Shown here: positions 24,585 through 33,317 of the stretch, piece after piece | Numbering within the stretch: position 1 is the stretch's first letter | How the letters are laid out: the number at the start of each line of letters is the position of its first letter | The notes under the pieces: model-generated | The model's database searches: none | Told to the model about the DNA's origin: nothing | The model's input: the letters and a program-made list of their open reading frames with translations, nothing else | Translations under genes and position numbers: made by a program | From: Bog-756 sp038210245 | GTDB taxonomy: Bacteria; Actinomycetota; Acidimicrobiia; Acidimicrobiales; RAAP-2 | DNA length: 64,000 nt | Assembly (NCBI GenBank): GCA_038210245.1 | Contig: JBBQWW010000009.1 | Coordinates: forward strand, 4,006-68,005 | Reading direction: 5' to 3'

Positions 24585-25726
24585 CGCCGCGTCCGGTGCA
24601 GCCCGAGCCCTTCGTCCGGGGGGCTCCTTACCCGGCCGCCGGGGAGGTTCCCTACCCCCGGGCCAATCCCACCGACACCGCCCGACTCCCCTCGGACACC
24701 TGGCACGCCGCCGTGGTCCCGGCCGGGGTGCGCCTCGAGCTGGTGGGCGACGCCGAGGCCATCGACATCGCCTACCGCACCACGTCGGGAAACCTCGGCT
24801 ACCGGGGTGACGGCGCCGGGATCACCTTTTCGGTGTGGCGGGCCGGCCGGAAGGTCTGCGAAGAGGAGGCGGTGCTGGGCGACGGTCTGATTCGCCTCTC
24901 GCTCGGATCGGCCGGCGGCGACAAACCGGCCACCATCTACCTCCCCGAGGGCATGCAGCCGGTGATCCAGTCCCTCACCGCGGTGAAGGGCGAGATCAGC
25001 CCGGCCCCCGACCTGCCCCGTTGGATCGCCTACGGCGACTCCATCACGCAGGGCTGGATGGCCTCGGGACCGGCCCAGGGATGGGCGGCCATCGCGGCCC
25101 GCAAAGCCGGCCTCGACTTGGCCAACCTGGGCTACGCCGCCGCCGGCCGGGGTGAGATCGTCTCCGCCGAGCACATCGCCGCCCTCCCCGCCGACATCAT
25201 CTCCATCTCCTACGGGGCCAGCTGCTGGACCCGGGTCCCCCACAGCGTCGGGATGGTGACCGAGGGCTTCATCGGGTTCCTGGACGTGGTCCGGGACGGG
25301 CACCCCGACGTGCCCATCGTCGTCATCAGCCCGGTGCTTCGGCCCGACGCCGAAGACGAGCCCAACCGACTGGGCGCCACCCTGGCTGATATCCGCCAGG
25401 CCCTCGAGTCGGTCACCCGGGACCGCATCGTGGAGGGCGACCACACCCTGGCCCTGGTGGCCGGAGAGGCCATCATCAACGCCGACCACCTGGGCGACGG
25501 GATCCATCCTGACGACGAAGGTCACAAGCGGATCGCAGCCGCCGTGTCCAAGGCCCTCACTCTGGCCATCAAGACGGCCAAGGAGTCCCCCAGTCCCGAG
25601 GCCCTGAAGGCCGCGGCCAAGACGTTCAAGGGCGGTGGCAGTGGCGTCCGAGACGGTGGCGGCCGGGAGGACGACTCCGACGTTCGCCAGGGTCAGGGCG
25701 TGGGGGCCGCATCCGGCGCCCACTGA
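24581..25726 (+). CDS. SGNH/GDSL-family hydrolase
   Basis: The 381-residue protein has an N-terminal beta-rich domain (~35-140) and a C-terminal SGNH hydrolase domain. The nucleophile is Ser154 in IAYGDSITQGW. The block with conserved Gly/Asn is NLGYAAAGRGE, and the Asp/His pair lies in LGDGIHPDDEGH. No signal peptide is seen. The two-domain layout resembles carbohydrate or lipid esterases of the GDSL class. A Gly/Asp/Ser-rich tail of ~35 residues ends the protein. The start is a GTG coupled to a tiny upstream frame. It lies in a lipid-catabolism neighbourhood, but the substrate is unknown. Confidence 0.87.
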   Translation: MTPRPVQPEPFVRGAPYPAAGEVPYPRANPTDTARLPSDTWHAAVVPAGVRLELVGDAEAIDIAYRTTSGNLGYRGDGAGITFSVWRAGRKVCEEEAVLGDGLIRLSLGSAGGDKPATIYLPEGMQPVIQSLTAVKGEISPAPDLPRWIAYGDSITQGWMASGPAQGWAAIAARKAGLDLANLGYAAAGRGEIVSAEHIAALPADIISISYGASCWTRVPHSVGMVTEGFIGFLDVVRDGHPDVPIVVISPVLRPDAEDEPNRLGATLADIRQALESVTRDRIVEGDHTLALVAGEAIINADHLGDGIHPDDEGHKRIAAAVSKALTLAIKTAKESPSPEALKAAAKTFKGGGSGVRDGGGREDDSDVRQGQGVGAASGAH

Positions 25727-25869
25727 CCGGGGCGGTGGCCCAGGTCACCGGCGGTGGGACGGGGGTGCCGGTGGGCAGGGGGCGTGCCGATGGATAGGGT
25801 CTCCGACGGTGGGTGCCGCGCCCACGACGGGGGCTCCCGTCCTCCAACCCGAAGAGGTCTGCACACGCC

Positions 25870-26679
25870 ATGGACGCCAGCACACTGATCGAATCGTTCC
25901 GGGTCGACGGGAAGGTGGCCGTGGTCACCGGGGCCGGCAGCGGCATCGCCAGGTCCAGTGCCCTGTCGCTGGCCGGAGCAGGGGCCACGGTGGTGTGCGC
26001 CGACATCCACGAGGACACCGCCCGGGCCACCGCCGAGGAGATCGTGGCCGCCGGAGGCACGGCCGAAGCGGCCGCGCTCGACGTGTCGCAGAAGGCGGAC
26101 GTGGAGGCGCTGGCCCAGCGGGTGGCGGCCCAGCACGGCGGCATCCAGGTGTGGTGCAACATCGCCGGCATCATGCTGGGTGGGCCGTTCCTCGACGAGC
26201 CGGAAGAGGACCTCGACAAGATCATGGCCGTCAACCTGAAGGGGGTCTTCTTCGGGTGCCAGGCCGCCGGTCGGATCATGGTCGGTCAGCCCGAGGGCGG
26301 CAGCATCATCAACTGCTCGTCGGCCGCCGCCGACACCCCGAGCCCCAACATCGTGAGCTACGCCATCTGCAAGGCGGGGGTCAACCAGATGACCAAGACC
26401 CTGGCCGTGGAGGTGGGCAAGAAGCACGTCCGGGTGAACGCCGTGGCCCCGGGGTTCGTGATCACCGGCATGACCACCGGGCACTTCAACCTCCCCGACG
26501 GGAGCCCCGACGAGGCCATGGAGAACTCACTGGTGGCGGCCATGGCCAAGGGCGCCCCGCTCCGCACGGTGGGCGAGCCCGAGGACATCGCCGCCGCCGT
26601 GCTCTACCTGGCCTCCGATGCCTCGCGGTTCATGACCGGGCAGGTCCTCCGGCCCAACGGCGGGGTGGCCATGATCTGA
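25870..26679 (+). CDS. Short-chain dehydrogenase/reductase
   Basis: The 269-residue SDR starts at ATG 25870, ten bases after GAAGAGG; a TAGGGT -10 candidate is near 25795. Catalytic Ser is in NCSSAAA and the YxxxK motif is SYAICKAG. RVNAVAPGFV and the C-terminal FMTGQVLRPNGG are typical. The cofactor loop reads TGAGSGIA, with Ala where the family usually has the third Gly, and NNAG is replaced by CNIAG. These changes are tolerated in some SDRs but are unusual. It probably oxidises a hydroxyacyl-CoA or steroid alcohol in the surrounding pathway (inference). Confidence 0.9.
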   Translation: MDASTLIESFRVDGKVAVVTGAGSGIARSSALSLAGAGATVVCADIHEDTARATAEEIVAAGGTAEAAALDVSQKADVEALAQRVAAQHGGIQVWCNIAGIMLGGPFLDEPEEDLDKIMAVNLKGVFFGCQAAGRIMVGQPEGGSIINCSSAAADTPSPNIVSYAICKAGVNQMTKTLAVEVGKKHVRVNAVAPGFVITGMTTGHFNLPDGSPDEAMENSLVAAMAKGAPLRTVGEPEDIAAAVLYLASDASRFMTGQVLRPNGGVAMI

Positions 26680-27057
26680 GCGACCGGGGGGCCGTTCGGC
26701 TTGCGTGGGCTGTGAGCTGGGCCTTCTCGGTGATGGGGGGCGATCCCTTCCCCGGGCGCCCCTGACCCCGGCTCGTTGTCCCACCCTCCTGACTCACTGT
26801 CCGGACGTCGGCTCTGCGGCTCCACGCCCGCTGGTACCAACAGACCGGACGGCACCACGGGACGGACCAACCCGGCGAGTGGCACCGACCGCCTCCCGAT
26901 GAGCGACCCGACCCCGGCGGAAGAGGGGCGGGCCCGACCCACAGCGCCCGCAGCACCCACCGGACAGATCTCGGATCGCTCGGAACGACCCACTCGGGCC
27001 CCTTTGGTGCGCCTGGTTTCCTGACGGACCGTCAGACCAGGCTGTAGACTCGGCTCC
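26680..27057. other. 378-bp intergenic region upstream of amidohydrolase
   Basis: Apart from the operator (27021-27035) and -10 box (27045-27050) at its right end, I see no supported gene. A 41-codon plus-strand frame from 26899 has no ribosome-binding site and ends inside the operator. The minus strand is open but has no recognisable product. Confidence 0.5.
27021..27050 (+). promoter_or_regulatory. Palindromic operator and -10 box of leaderless amidohydrolase gene
   Basis: CTGACGG-A-CCGTCAG at 27021-27035 is a perfect palindrome with 7-bp arms. TAGACT at 27045-27050 fits the -10 consensus and ends 7 nt before the ATG at 27058, so the mRNA should start at or near the A of ATG. The operator covers the -35 position, so binding should block transcription. 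Confidence 0.72.
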
Positions 27058-28257
27058 ATGGCCGACATGCCCTGGATCATCTCCGTAGACGACCACGTGG
27101 TGGAACCACCCAATGTGTGGATGGACCGCCTCCCGAAGAAGTACCACGACGTGGGTCCGAGGATCGTGCGCGCCCCGATGGGGGAGATCACCTTCGTCGG
27201 GGGCAAGCTCACCGTGGTACCCGGGTCGGAGGGCTTCCCCACCGACTGGTGGTACTACGAGGACCTGAAGCGTCCCCTGCTTCGTGTCGACTCTGCCGTG
27301 GGCGTACCCCGGGACGAGGTGACCATGCGGGGCGTGACCTACGGGGACATGCGCCCCGGCTCCTACGAGGTCAAGCCCCGGCTCGAGGACATGGACCTGA
27401 ACCACCTCGAGGCCTCGCTGTGCTTCCCGACCTTCCCCCGATTCTGCGGGCAGACCTTCACCGAGGCCAGCGACAAGGAGCTCGGCCTCCTGTGCGTCAA
27501 GGCCTACAACGACTGGATGGTCGACGAGTGGTGCGGCCCCGAAGCCAAGGGCCGGCTCATTCCGCTGTGCCTGGTCCCGCTGTGGGATGCTGAGCTGGCC
27601 GCCGCCGAGGTGCGTCGCAACGCCGCCCGCGGCGTACGGGCGGTCTGTTTCAGTGAGATCCCGCCGTTCCTCGGACTGCCCTCGGTCCACGATCCCGACC
27701 ACTACTGGGACCCGTTCTTCCGGGCCTGCGAGGAGACCGGCACCGTCGTCAACATGCACATCGGCTCGTCGTCCAAGATGCCATCCACGTCGGCCGACGC
27801 CCCACCGGCCGTGGGGTCGACGCTGACCCACTCCAACGCCACGTACTCCATGGTCGACTTCATGTTCTCCGGCGTGCTGGTGCGGTTTCCCGAACTCAAG
27901 CTGGCCTACGCCGAGGGGCAGATCGGATGGATCCCGTACATCCTCGAGCGGGCCGACACCGTCTGGGAGGAGAACCGGGGGTGGGGAGGAGTGGCCGACA
28001 TCGTGCCCGAGCCTCCCTCGACCTACTTCTACCGCCAGATCTACGGCTGCTTCTTCAGCGACGCCTTCGGCCTGAAGAACATCGACTCCATCGGGGTGGA
28101 CAACATCACCTACGAGTCCGACTACCCCCACTCCGACAGCACATGGCCCGAGACCCGCCAGATCGCCGAAAAGCAGATGAAGGACCTCACCGAGGAGCAG
28201 ATCTACAAGATCGTCCGGGGCAACGCCATCAAGCTCTACGGCCTCGACTTCAAGTGA
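27058..28257 (+). CDS. Amidohydrolase-2 family metal-dependent hydrolase
   Basis: The 399-residue protein begins with SVDDHVVEPPNVW, the metal-binding first strand of the amidohydrolase-2 (TIM-barrel decarboxylase/hydrolase) family. NMHIGSSS supplies the central His, AEGQIGWIPYILER is the typical late helix, and ESDYPHSDSTWP the Asp-His cluster. GNAIKLYGL is the usual C-terminal motif. Such proteins decarboxylate or hydrolyse ring compounds, and many paralogues occur in actinobacteria that degrade lipids or steroids. It is under the shared palindromic operator and is followed by a paired acyl-CoA dehydrogenase set. The exact reaction is unknown. Confidence 0.9.
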   Translation: MADMPWIISVDDHVVEPPNVWMDRLPKKYHDVGPRIVRAPMGEITFVGGKLTVVPGSEGFPTDWWYYEDLKRPLLRVDSAVGVPRDEVTMRGVTYGDMRPGSYEVKPRLEDMDLNHLEASLCFPTFPRFCGQTFTEASDKELGLLCVKAYNDWMVDEWCGPEAKGRLIPLCLVPLWDAELAAAEVRRNAARGVRAVCFSEIPPFLGLPSVHDPDHYWDPFFRACEETGTVVNMHIGSSSKMPSTSADAPPAVGSTLTHSNATYSMVDFMFSGVLVRFPELKLAYAEGQIGWIPYILERADTVWEENRGWGGVADIVPEPPSTYFYRQIYGCFFSDAFGLKNIDSIGVDNITYESDYPHSDSTWPETRQIAEKQMKDLTEEQIYKIVRGNAIKLYGLDFK

Positions 28258-28307
28258 TCCGGCTGGTGGACCACTCCTCGGTCCTGCGGGCTTAGGGGCC
28301 CGCTCCC

Positions 28308-29537
28308 ATGGACCTCCGCTACACCGACGCCGAGCAGGCGTTCCGGGGAGAGCTGCGCCACTGGCTGGCCACCACCCTCCCCGGCCTGCCGCCCAAGCCC
28401 GCTCCCACCGACTGGCCCGGCCGCCGCGCCTACGACACCCACTGGCAGCGCCTGCTGTTCGACGCCGGCTACGCCGGGGTCGATTGGCCCGTCGAAGGAG
28501 GCGGCCGGGGCTCTTCCCCCGTCGAGGAACTGGTGTTCAAGGAGGAGTTGGAACGGGCCCACGCTCCCTACGTGGGGGTCAACTTCGTCGGTCTCCTGCA
28601 CGCCGGTCCCACCATCATCGCCGAGGGCACCCCCGAGCAGCGACAGCGCTACCTTCCGGCCATCCTCAACGGTGACGAGGTCTGGTGCCAGGGCTTCTCC
28701 GAGCCCGATGCCGGATCCGACCTGGCCTCCATGCGCACCCGTGCCGTCCGCGACGGCGACCACTACGTCGTCACCGGATCGAAGATCTGGACCTCGCACG
28801 CCGAAGTGGCCGACCACTGTGAGCTCCTGGTCCGGACGGGCGAGGACGACAGCCGACACCGTGGCATCTCGTGGCTGATCCTGCCCATGGACACACCGGG
28901 GGTGGAGATCCGCCCGTTGACCACCATCGCCGGCTCCACCGAGTTCGCCGAGCTCTTCCTCGACGAGGTCCGGGTCCCCGTGGCCAACCGGGTCGGCGAC
29001 GAGAACGACGGTTGGCGCGTGACCATGGTCACACTGAGCTTCGAGCGCGGCACGGCCTTCGTGGGCGACCTGCTCGAGGCCTTCGAGCTCCTGTCGGCCA
29101 CGGTGGCCTTGGCCCGACGGACCGGGGCGTGGGACGACGCCGGCATTCGTCGCCAGGCCGGGCACCTGCGGGCCGAGCTGGACGCACTGTGGGCCCTCAC
29201 CAAACGCAACGTGTCCCAGGCCGCCCGGACCGGTATCCCCGGTGTGGGCGGGACGTTCTTCAAGCTGGCCTACACCGAGACCCGCTCCAAGCTCGGCGAG
29301 TACTCCCTCTCCCTCCTCGGGCGGGCCGCTCTGGCCGCCGACGACGTCGAGGGAGCGGACGGGCTGGGACCCCTGCCGTCGGCCACCATGGTGGAGGACT
29401 GGCTGCGGGGCATCTCCCTGACCATTGCCGCCGGCACCTCCCAGATCCAGCGGAACATCGTCGGCGAGCGCATTCTCGGGCTCCCGAAGGAGCCGTCCGG
29501 GCCGCCCAAGCCGGCCGCGGCCCGAGTCCCGTCATGA
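28308..29537 (+). CDS. Acyl-CoA dehydrogenase, FAD-tail subunit of second pair
   Basis: The 409-residue protein has MDLRYTDAEQAFRGELRHWL at the start, WCQGFSEPDAGSDLASM and GSKIWTSHA in the middle, and GTSQIQRNIVGERILGLP at the C-terminus, the FAD-contacting tail. ATG 28308 lies 50 bp after the amidohydrolase stop. It resembles the 20467-21657 product in length and motifs and, like it, is followed by a short acyl-CoA dehydrogenase. I infer a second alpha2-beta2 enzyme for a different CoA ester. Confidence 0.92.
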   Translation: MDLRYTDAEQAFRGELRHWLATTLPGLPPKPAPTDWPGRRAYDTHWQRLLFDAGYAGVDWPVEGGGRGSSPVEELVFKEELERAHAPYVGVNFVGLLHAGPTIIAEGTPEQRQRYLPAILNGDEVWCQGFSEPDAGSDLASMRTRAVRDGDHYVVTGSKIWTSHAEVADHCELLVRTGEDDSRHRGISWLILPMDTPGVEIRPLTTIAGSTEFAELFLDEVRVPVANRVGDENDGWRVTMVTLSFERGTAFVGDLLEAFELLSATVALARRTGAWDDAGIRRQAGHLRAELDALWALTKRNVSQAARTGIPGVGGTFFKLAYTETRSKLGEYSLSLLGRAALAADDVEGADGLGPLPSATMVEDWLRGISLTIAAGTSQIQRNIVGERILGLPKEPSGPPKPAAARVPS

Positions 29538-29631
29538 GCGGTGGGCGGCGCCGGGCGACCTTCCATCCGACGATGACGAACCAAGCCGGGCACCCCCCCG
29601 ACGAACGGCCCGCGGACCACGAGGAGCGACG

Positions 29632-30648
29632 GTGGACTTCGAACTGACCGAGGTCCAGTCCGAGCTGGCCGACGGCGTGCGTCGCCTGGGCGAAGGCCAG
29701 TTCCGACTCGACCATCTCCGTACCCTCGAGTCGGAAGGCCAGGTGGTCGACCGGCAGGGCTGGCGGCAGCTGGGGGAGGCGGGCGTGTTCAACCTGTGCC
29801 GGCCCGAGTCGGAGGGTGGGGTGGGCCTGGGCCTGGCCGAAGCGGCCCTGGTCTTCGAGGAACTGGGGCGGGCACTGGTCCCCGGACCTCTGGTGGCCAC
29901 GCACCTGGCGGCCGGATCGGTCGACGGCGCTGATGACGGCTCCGTGGTGGTGGGGCTGCTCGAAGCCGACCGAACTGGCGACCGCGCCGCCCTGCCCCTG
30001 ATCGTCGAAGGACTCGATGATCTCGACGTGCTGATGGTGCTGTCCGACGACGGCGTGACGGCCATCGACCCCGCCGCTGTGGACGCCACCCGGCTGCAGC
30101 GGCCCATGGACCCCCTGACCCCGGTGTGGGCCATCCCCTCCCCGTCCACCCTTCCCCGGGGCACCCCGGTGGCCGGACCCGACGTGGCCGCCCGCTGGCG
30201 TCGGGACGGAGCCGTGCTCACCGCCGCCCTGCAGGTCGGCGCGGCGACGTGGGTGACCGACCTGGCCGTCGAGTACGCCAAGCAGCGCCGGCAGTTCGGT
30301 CGGCCCATCGGTGGGTTCCAAGCCGTCAAGCACCTCTGCGCCGACATGGCCGTACGAGCCGAGGTGGCCCGCTGTGCCGTGCACGCCGCGGCGGTCACCG
30401 CCGACCAGCCCGATGTCGGCGACGCCGCCTCGGCGGCGGCGGGGGCCAAACTGCTGGCCGACGAGGCCGCCATTGCCAATGGCCGGTCCTGCATCCAGGT
30501 TCACGGGGGGATGGGGTTCACCTGGGAGGTGCCGGCCCATCTGGCCTACAAGCGGGCCCGAGTACTAGCCACCCGTTTCGGGACGGACGATCAGTTGGCC
30601 GAGCAGCTGGCCCTGTCCATCCCCGTCCCCACCGGCGACGTACGCTGA
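29632..30648 (+). CDS. Acyl-CoA dehydrogenase, shorter subunit of second pair
   Basis: From GTG 29632, preceded by GAGGAGCGAC, the 338-residue product begins VDFELTEVQSELADGVRRL. RRQFGRPIGGFQAVKHLCADM is conserved, and VHGGMGFTWEVPAHLAYKRA holds the catalytic-base glutamate. The EIQRN-type tail is missing, so it needs the upstream subunit. The gap of 94 bp to the upstream gene is larger than in the first pair but has no clear promoter. Function is probably dehydrogenation of a bulky acyl-CoA. Confidence 0.9.
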   Translation: MDFELTEVQSELADGVRRLGEGQFRLDHLRTLESEGQVVDRQGWRQLGEAGVFNLCRPESEGGVGLGLAEAALVFEELGRALVPGPLVATHLAAGSVDGADDGSVVVGLLEADRTGDRAALPLIVEGLDDLDVLMVLSDDGVTAIDPAAVDATRLQRPMDPLTPVWAIPSPSTLPRGTPVAGPDVAARWRRDGAVLTAALQVGAATWVTDLAVEYAKQRRQFGRPIGGFQAVKHLCADMAVRAEVARCAVHAAAVTADQPDVGDAASAAAGAKLLADEAAIANGRSCIQVHGGMGFTWEVPAHLAYKRARVLATRFGTDDQLAEQLALSIPVPTGDVR

Positions 30649-30652
30649 GCCG

Positions 30653-31633
30653 GTGAGCGCCTCCCCGGTCCCCCTGCCCTCCAACGTGGTGCCCGTGCTC
30701 CCCTCTGGTCGCACCGTCTTCGGGATGCAGCTCCCCATCCAGTCGCAGTCCACCATCTACACCCAGGCCTGGGAGACAGCGGCGGGACCGGACGAACTGG
30801 CCACCGTGGCCCTGGCCTGTGAGGCGGCCGGCTTCTTCTACGTGGGCGTCTGCGATCACACCTTCATTCCCGAGCGGCTGGCCGGGGCCATGAGCACCAC
30901 CTGGTACGACACGGTGGCCACCCTCGGTTGGCTGGCCGGGGTCACCACCACGGTCCGGCTCCTCTCCCACATCTACGTGGTGGCCCTCCGCCATCCGCTC
31001 CGGGCGGCCAAGGAGTTCACCACCCTCGACGCCCTGTCCAAGGGCCGGGTCATCTGCGGCGTGGGCGCCGGCCACGTCACCGAGGAGTTCGACCAGATGG
31101 GACCGCCGTTCGACCACCGGGGCCCGGCCACCGACGAAGCCATCGCCGGGCTGGTCGCCGGGCTGGAGAACGAGTTCCCCGTCCTCGACGGTCCCACCTG
31201 GAAGGCGTCGGGCCTCGGCCTCAGGCCCCGGCCGGTGCAGTCCCCCCGTCCTCCCATCTGGACCGGGGGCTCGTCGCCCGCCGCCCTGAGACGGACGGCC
31301 CGGTTCGCCGATGGCTGGCTGCCCCAATCGCTCGGGCCCAACGTCGAGTTACTCGTCGACCTGCACCGGATGCGTGAGGAGTACCGACCCGGGGCCCCTC
31401 TCGACATCGGTGCCATCGCCGCCCCGTTCCACGTCGGCCCACCCCCATCCGGCTTCGACCTCCCGCCGGGAACGGTGTCGGGTACCCCCGAGGAGATCGC
31501 CGAGTACCTGCGTCCGTTCTCGGCCGCCGGCGTCGGTCAGGTGCAGGTCCGCTTCCCCACCGGGTCGGTGGAGGAGCAGTGCGAACAGATCGCCGGCTTC
31601 GGTGAAACAGTCATCCCGCTGATCGACGCCTGA
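30653..31633 (+). CDS. Luciferase-like (LLM class) F420-dependent oxidoreductase
   Basis: The 326-residue protein is a TIM-barrel flavin/F420 oxidoreductase of the luciferase-like monooxygenase superfamily. CEAAGFFYVGVCDH, YDTVATLGWLAGVTTTVRL, HPLRAAKEFTTLDALSKGR and GVGAGHVTEEF are hallmark segments, and PPIWTGGSSPAALRRTARFADGW (two blocks) is the late barrel. F420 use is inferred from subfamily resemblance and the actinobacterial setting. It begins 5 bp after the acyl-CoA dehydrogenase stop. A TACGCT box overlapping that stop lies 6 nt before the GTG and may provide a second, leaderless start site. Confidence 0.88.
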   Translation: MSASPVPLPSNVVPVLPSGRTVFGMQLPIQSQSTIYTQAWETAAGPDELATVALACEAAGFFYVGVCDHTFIPERLAGAMSTTWYDTVATLGWLAGVTTTVRLLSHIYVVALRHPLRAAKEFTTLDALSKGRVICGVGAGHVTEEFDQMGPPFDHRGPATDEAIAGLVAGLENEFPVLDGPTWKASGLGLRPRPVQSPRPPIWTGGSSPAALRRTARFADGWLPQSLGPNVELLVDLHRMREEYRPGAPLDIGAIAAPFHVGPPPSGFDLPPGTVSGTPEEIAEYLRPFSAAGVGQVQVRFPTGSVEEQCEQIAGFGETVIPLIDA

Positions 31634-31661
31634 CCGTCGGTCGGTGACTTCCCCGGCCCGG

Positions 31662-32267
31662 TCAGTGCGATGTCGACGTGGTCGACGTAGAGGACGCACC
31701 GCCGAACGGACCGGCCGCCACTGACGTCGTCGTTGTCCCTGCGCCACCGGAGCCGCCCGAGCTCCCCGCTGTGGTGGTGGTCGAACTCGTGGAGGTCGTC
31801 GAACTCCCGGGCGACGAGGTCGCCGTGGTGGACGTCGGGACCGACGTTGACCGGGTGGTCGTGGTGGTGGCTACCGACGTGGTGGTCGACGGCACCACCT
31901 TCGTGGCCCCCGGGATGACAAAGTCCCCCTGCGGCGTGTGGATGACCGCGCCGGTCCCCGCTGTCGGGACCTGGGGTGGGTTGAAGTAGAGCAGCGTCGC
32001 CAGTCCAGCGAAGGCCACCACCATGAACAGGGTCGAACGACGCACGGGGAATCCCCGGCTCACCGGCACGGACATGAATCCCACCAGGGCGCTGTGCCGG
32101 ACCTCATGCTCCTGGCTCGGGTCCTTCCGCTCCCACGGCGCCCGGGTCCGGGGCGTTCGCAGACCGTCTCGACCATCGGCGGTGGCTCCCCCGCCGTCCT
32201 CGTCGTCTCTCCCACCGTTGCCGTCGTCGCTCCCGCCTGGTCCCGAAGTGGACTGATCGCCGGTCAT
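31662..32267 (-). CDS. Single-pass membrane protein with Ser/Thr-rich extracellular tail
   Basis: The 201-residue product starts at an ATG overlapping the mscS-like stop (ATGA). The first ~80 residues are acidic and Gly/Asp-rich, then one hydrophobic segment (STLFMVVAFAGLATLLYF) and a short folded stretch (GAVIHTPQGDFVIPGATKV). The last ~75 residues are almost only Ser, Thr, Ala and Gly. The topology suggests an anchored protein with a long, possibly glycosylated, external stalk. No known family is recognised. Coupling to a mechanosensitive channel gene suggests a linked envelope role. Confidence 0.7.
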   Translation of the reverse strand: MTGDQSTSGPGGSDDGNGGRDDEDGGGATADGRDGLRTPRTRAPWERKDPSQEHEVRHSALVGFMSVPVSRGFPVRRSTLFMVVAFAGLATLLYFNPPQVPTAGTGAVIHTPQGDFVIPGATKVVPSTTTSVATTTTTRSTSVPTSTTATSSPGSSTTSTSSTTTTAGSSGGSGGAGTTTTSVAAGPFGGASSTSTTSTSH

Positions 32268-33070
32268 GAGTGGCCGTCTCCGATCGACGGGGAACTGACA
32301 CCGGCGGCACGGAGTGCGGTGGTGGCCCGCAGCCGGATCTCGCGGGCCACTTCGAACTGACGTCCGGGCAGGGTCCGGGCGATCAGTCGGAGTTGCACAT
32401 AGCCCACGTCGATGGTCTCCACACCGGCCACCACCGGATCGCCGAGGAGGAGCCCCTGCCATTCGGGGTCAGCGGCCATGTCGGAGAACATGTCCTTTAA
32501 CAGCCCCGTGACCCGTTCGAGATCCTCGGTCACCGACACGGGGATGTCGATCACCGCCCGGGACCAGTCCTTGGACAGGTTGGTCACCTGGCGGAGCGCA
32601 CTGTTGGGCACCACCACCAGCTCTCCCTGGGCGGTCCTCACCTTGGTGACCCTCAGGGTGAGCTCCTCCACCGTGCCGGTGATACCCGTGGCCTGGCCGG
32701 GGATCGACAGCCGGATGACGTCACCGAAGGCGAACTGGTGCTCGGCGAAGAGGAAGAAGCCGGCCAGCAGGTCGCCCACCATCTGTTGAGCCCCGAAGCC
32801 GAGTCCGATGCCGATCACGGTGGCCGGGGCCACGAGGGTGGTGAGGGGTATCCCCAACCGGCCCAGGGCCAGGATGGCCGTGACGAAGCCCACCAAGGCC
32901 ACCGCCACCCACTCCACGGCCTCGCTCACCGCCCGGGACCGCTTCAGACTCTCGGAGGCCACCTCGCCCGACTCGATCTGGGCCCGGATCTGACCGTCGA
33001 CCCAGCTGCGGCGGCGGGCCCCCACCCAGTGGGCGAACCGGATGAAGAGTCCGGCTCCGAGTACGAGCAC
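32264..33070 (-). CDS. MscS-family mechanosensitive channel
   Basis: The 268-residue protein has the MscS core: hydrophobic segments ending in the pore helix VIGIGLGFGAQQMVGDLLAGFFLFAE, then the beta domain FGDVIRL...GTVEELTLRVTKVR and VVVPNSAL, and a C-terminal alpha/beta domain. It should open under membrane tension to release solutes. The first usable start is GTG 33070, which leaves a shortened first helix. The frame continues upstream with hydrophobic residues but has no start codon there, so a non-standard start is possible. Confidence 0.88.
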   Translation of the reverse strand: MLVLGAGLFIRFAHWVGARRRSWVDGQIRAQIESGEVASESLKRSRAVSEAVEWVAVALVGFVTAILALGRLGIPLTTLVAPATVIGIGLGFGAQQMVGDLLAGFFLFAEHQFAFGDVIRLSIPGQATGITGTVEELTLRVTKVRTAQGELVVVPNSALRQVTNLSKDWSRAVIDIPVSVTEDLERVTGLLKDMFSDMAADPEWQGLLLGDPVVAGVETIDVGYVQLRLIARTLPGRQFEVAREIRLRATTALRAAGVSSPSIGDGHS

Positions 33071-33218
33071 GACGGCAGGGAGCAGGTGGTTCTGTAACCA
33101 AGCGTGGGTGATCCCCGGAAAATACCATCCAGGTGGCCGTGGGCCCCGTCCCCCACCCGCGGGCTCCGGTGGAACCGGGCCATCGGCCGGTGCCGCCCTT
33201 GAGCGGGAACCCCGGGCG

Positions 33219-33244
33219 TACCGTAAACTGACGGTCTGTCAGTT
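33219..33244 (+). promoter_or_regulatory. Palindromic operator at D-aminoacylase-like gene promoter
   Basis: AACTGAC-GGTCT-GTCAGTT (33226-33244) is a perfect 7-bp inverted repeat, with the core CTGACGGTCTGTCAG at 33228-33242. TACCGT (33219-33224) or TAAACT (33224-33229) can be the -10, which places the operator across the transcription start. The ATG is at 33318 with GGAGG upstream. Confidence 0.7.
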
Positions 33245-33317
33245 CTGGACAGGACCTCGTACCTCGACGTCGCGGCCCGGTCCCACGATCCTCACCACCC
33301 CACGGAGGCACTACACC

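Noticed and set aside
26899..27024. 41-codon plus-strand frame beginning MSDPTPAEEGR before the amidohydrolase
   Set aside because: No ribosome-binding site, low-complexity product, and the stop lies inside the operator palindrome.
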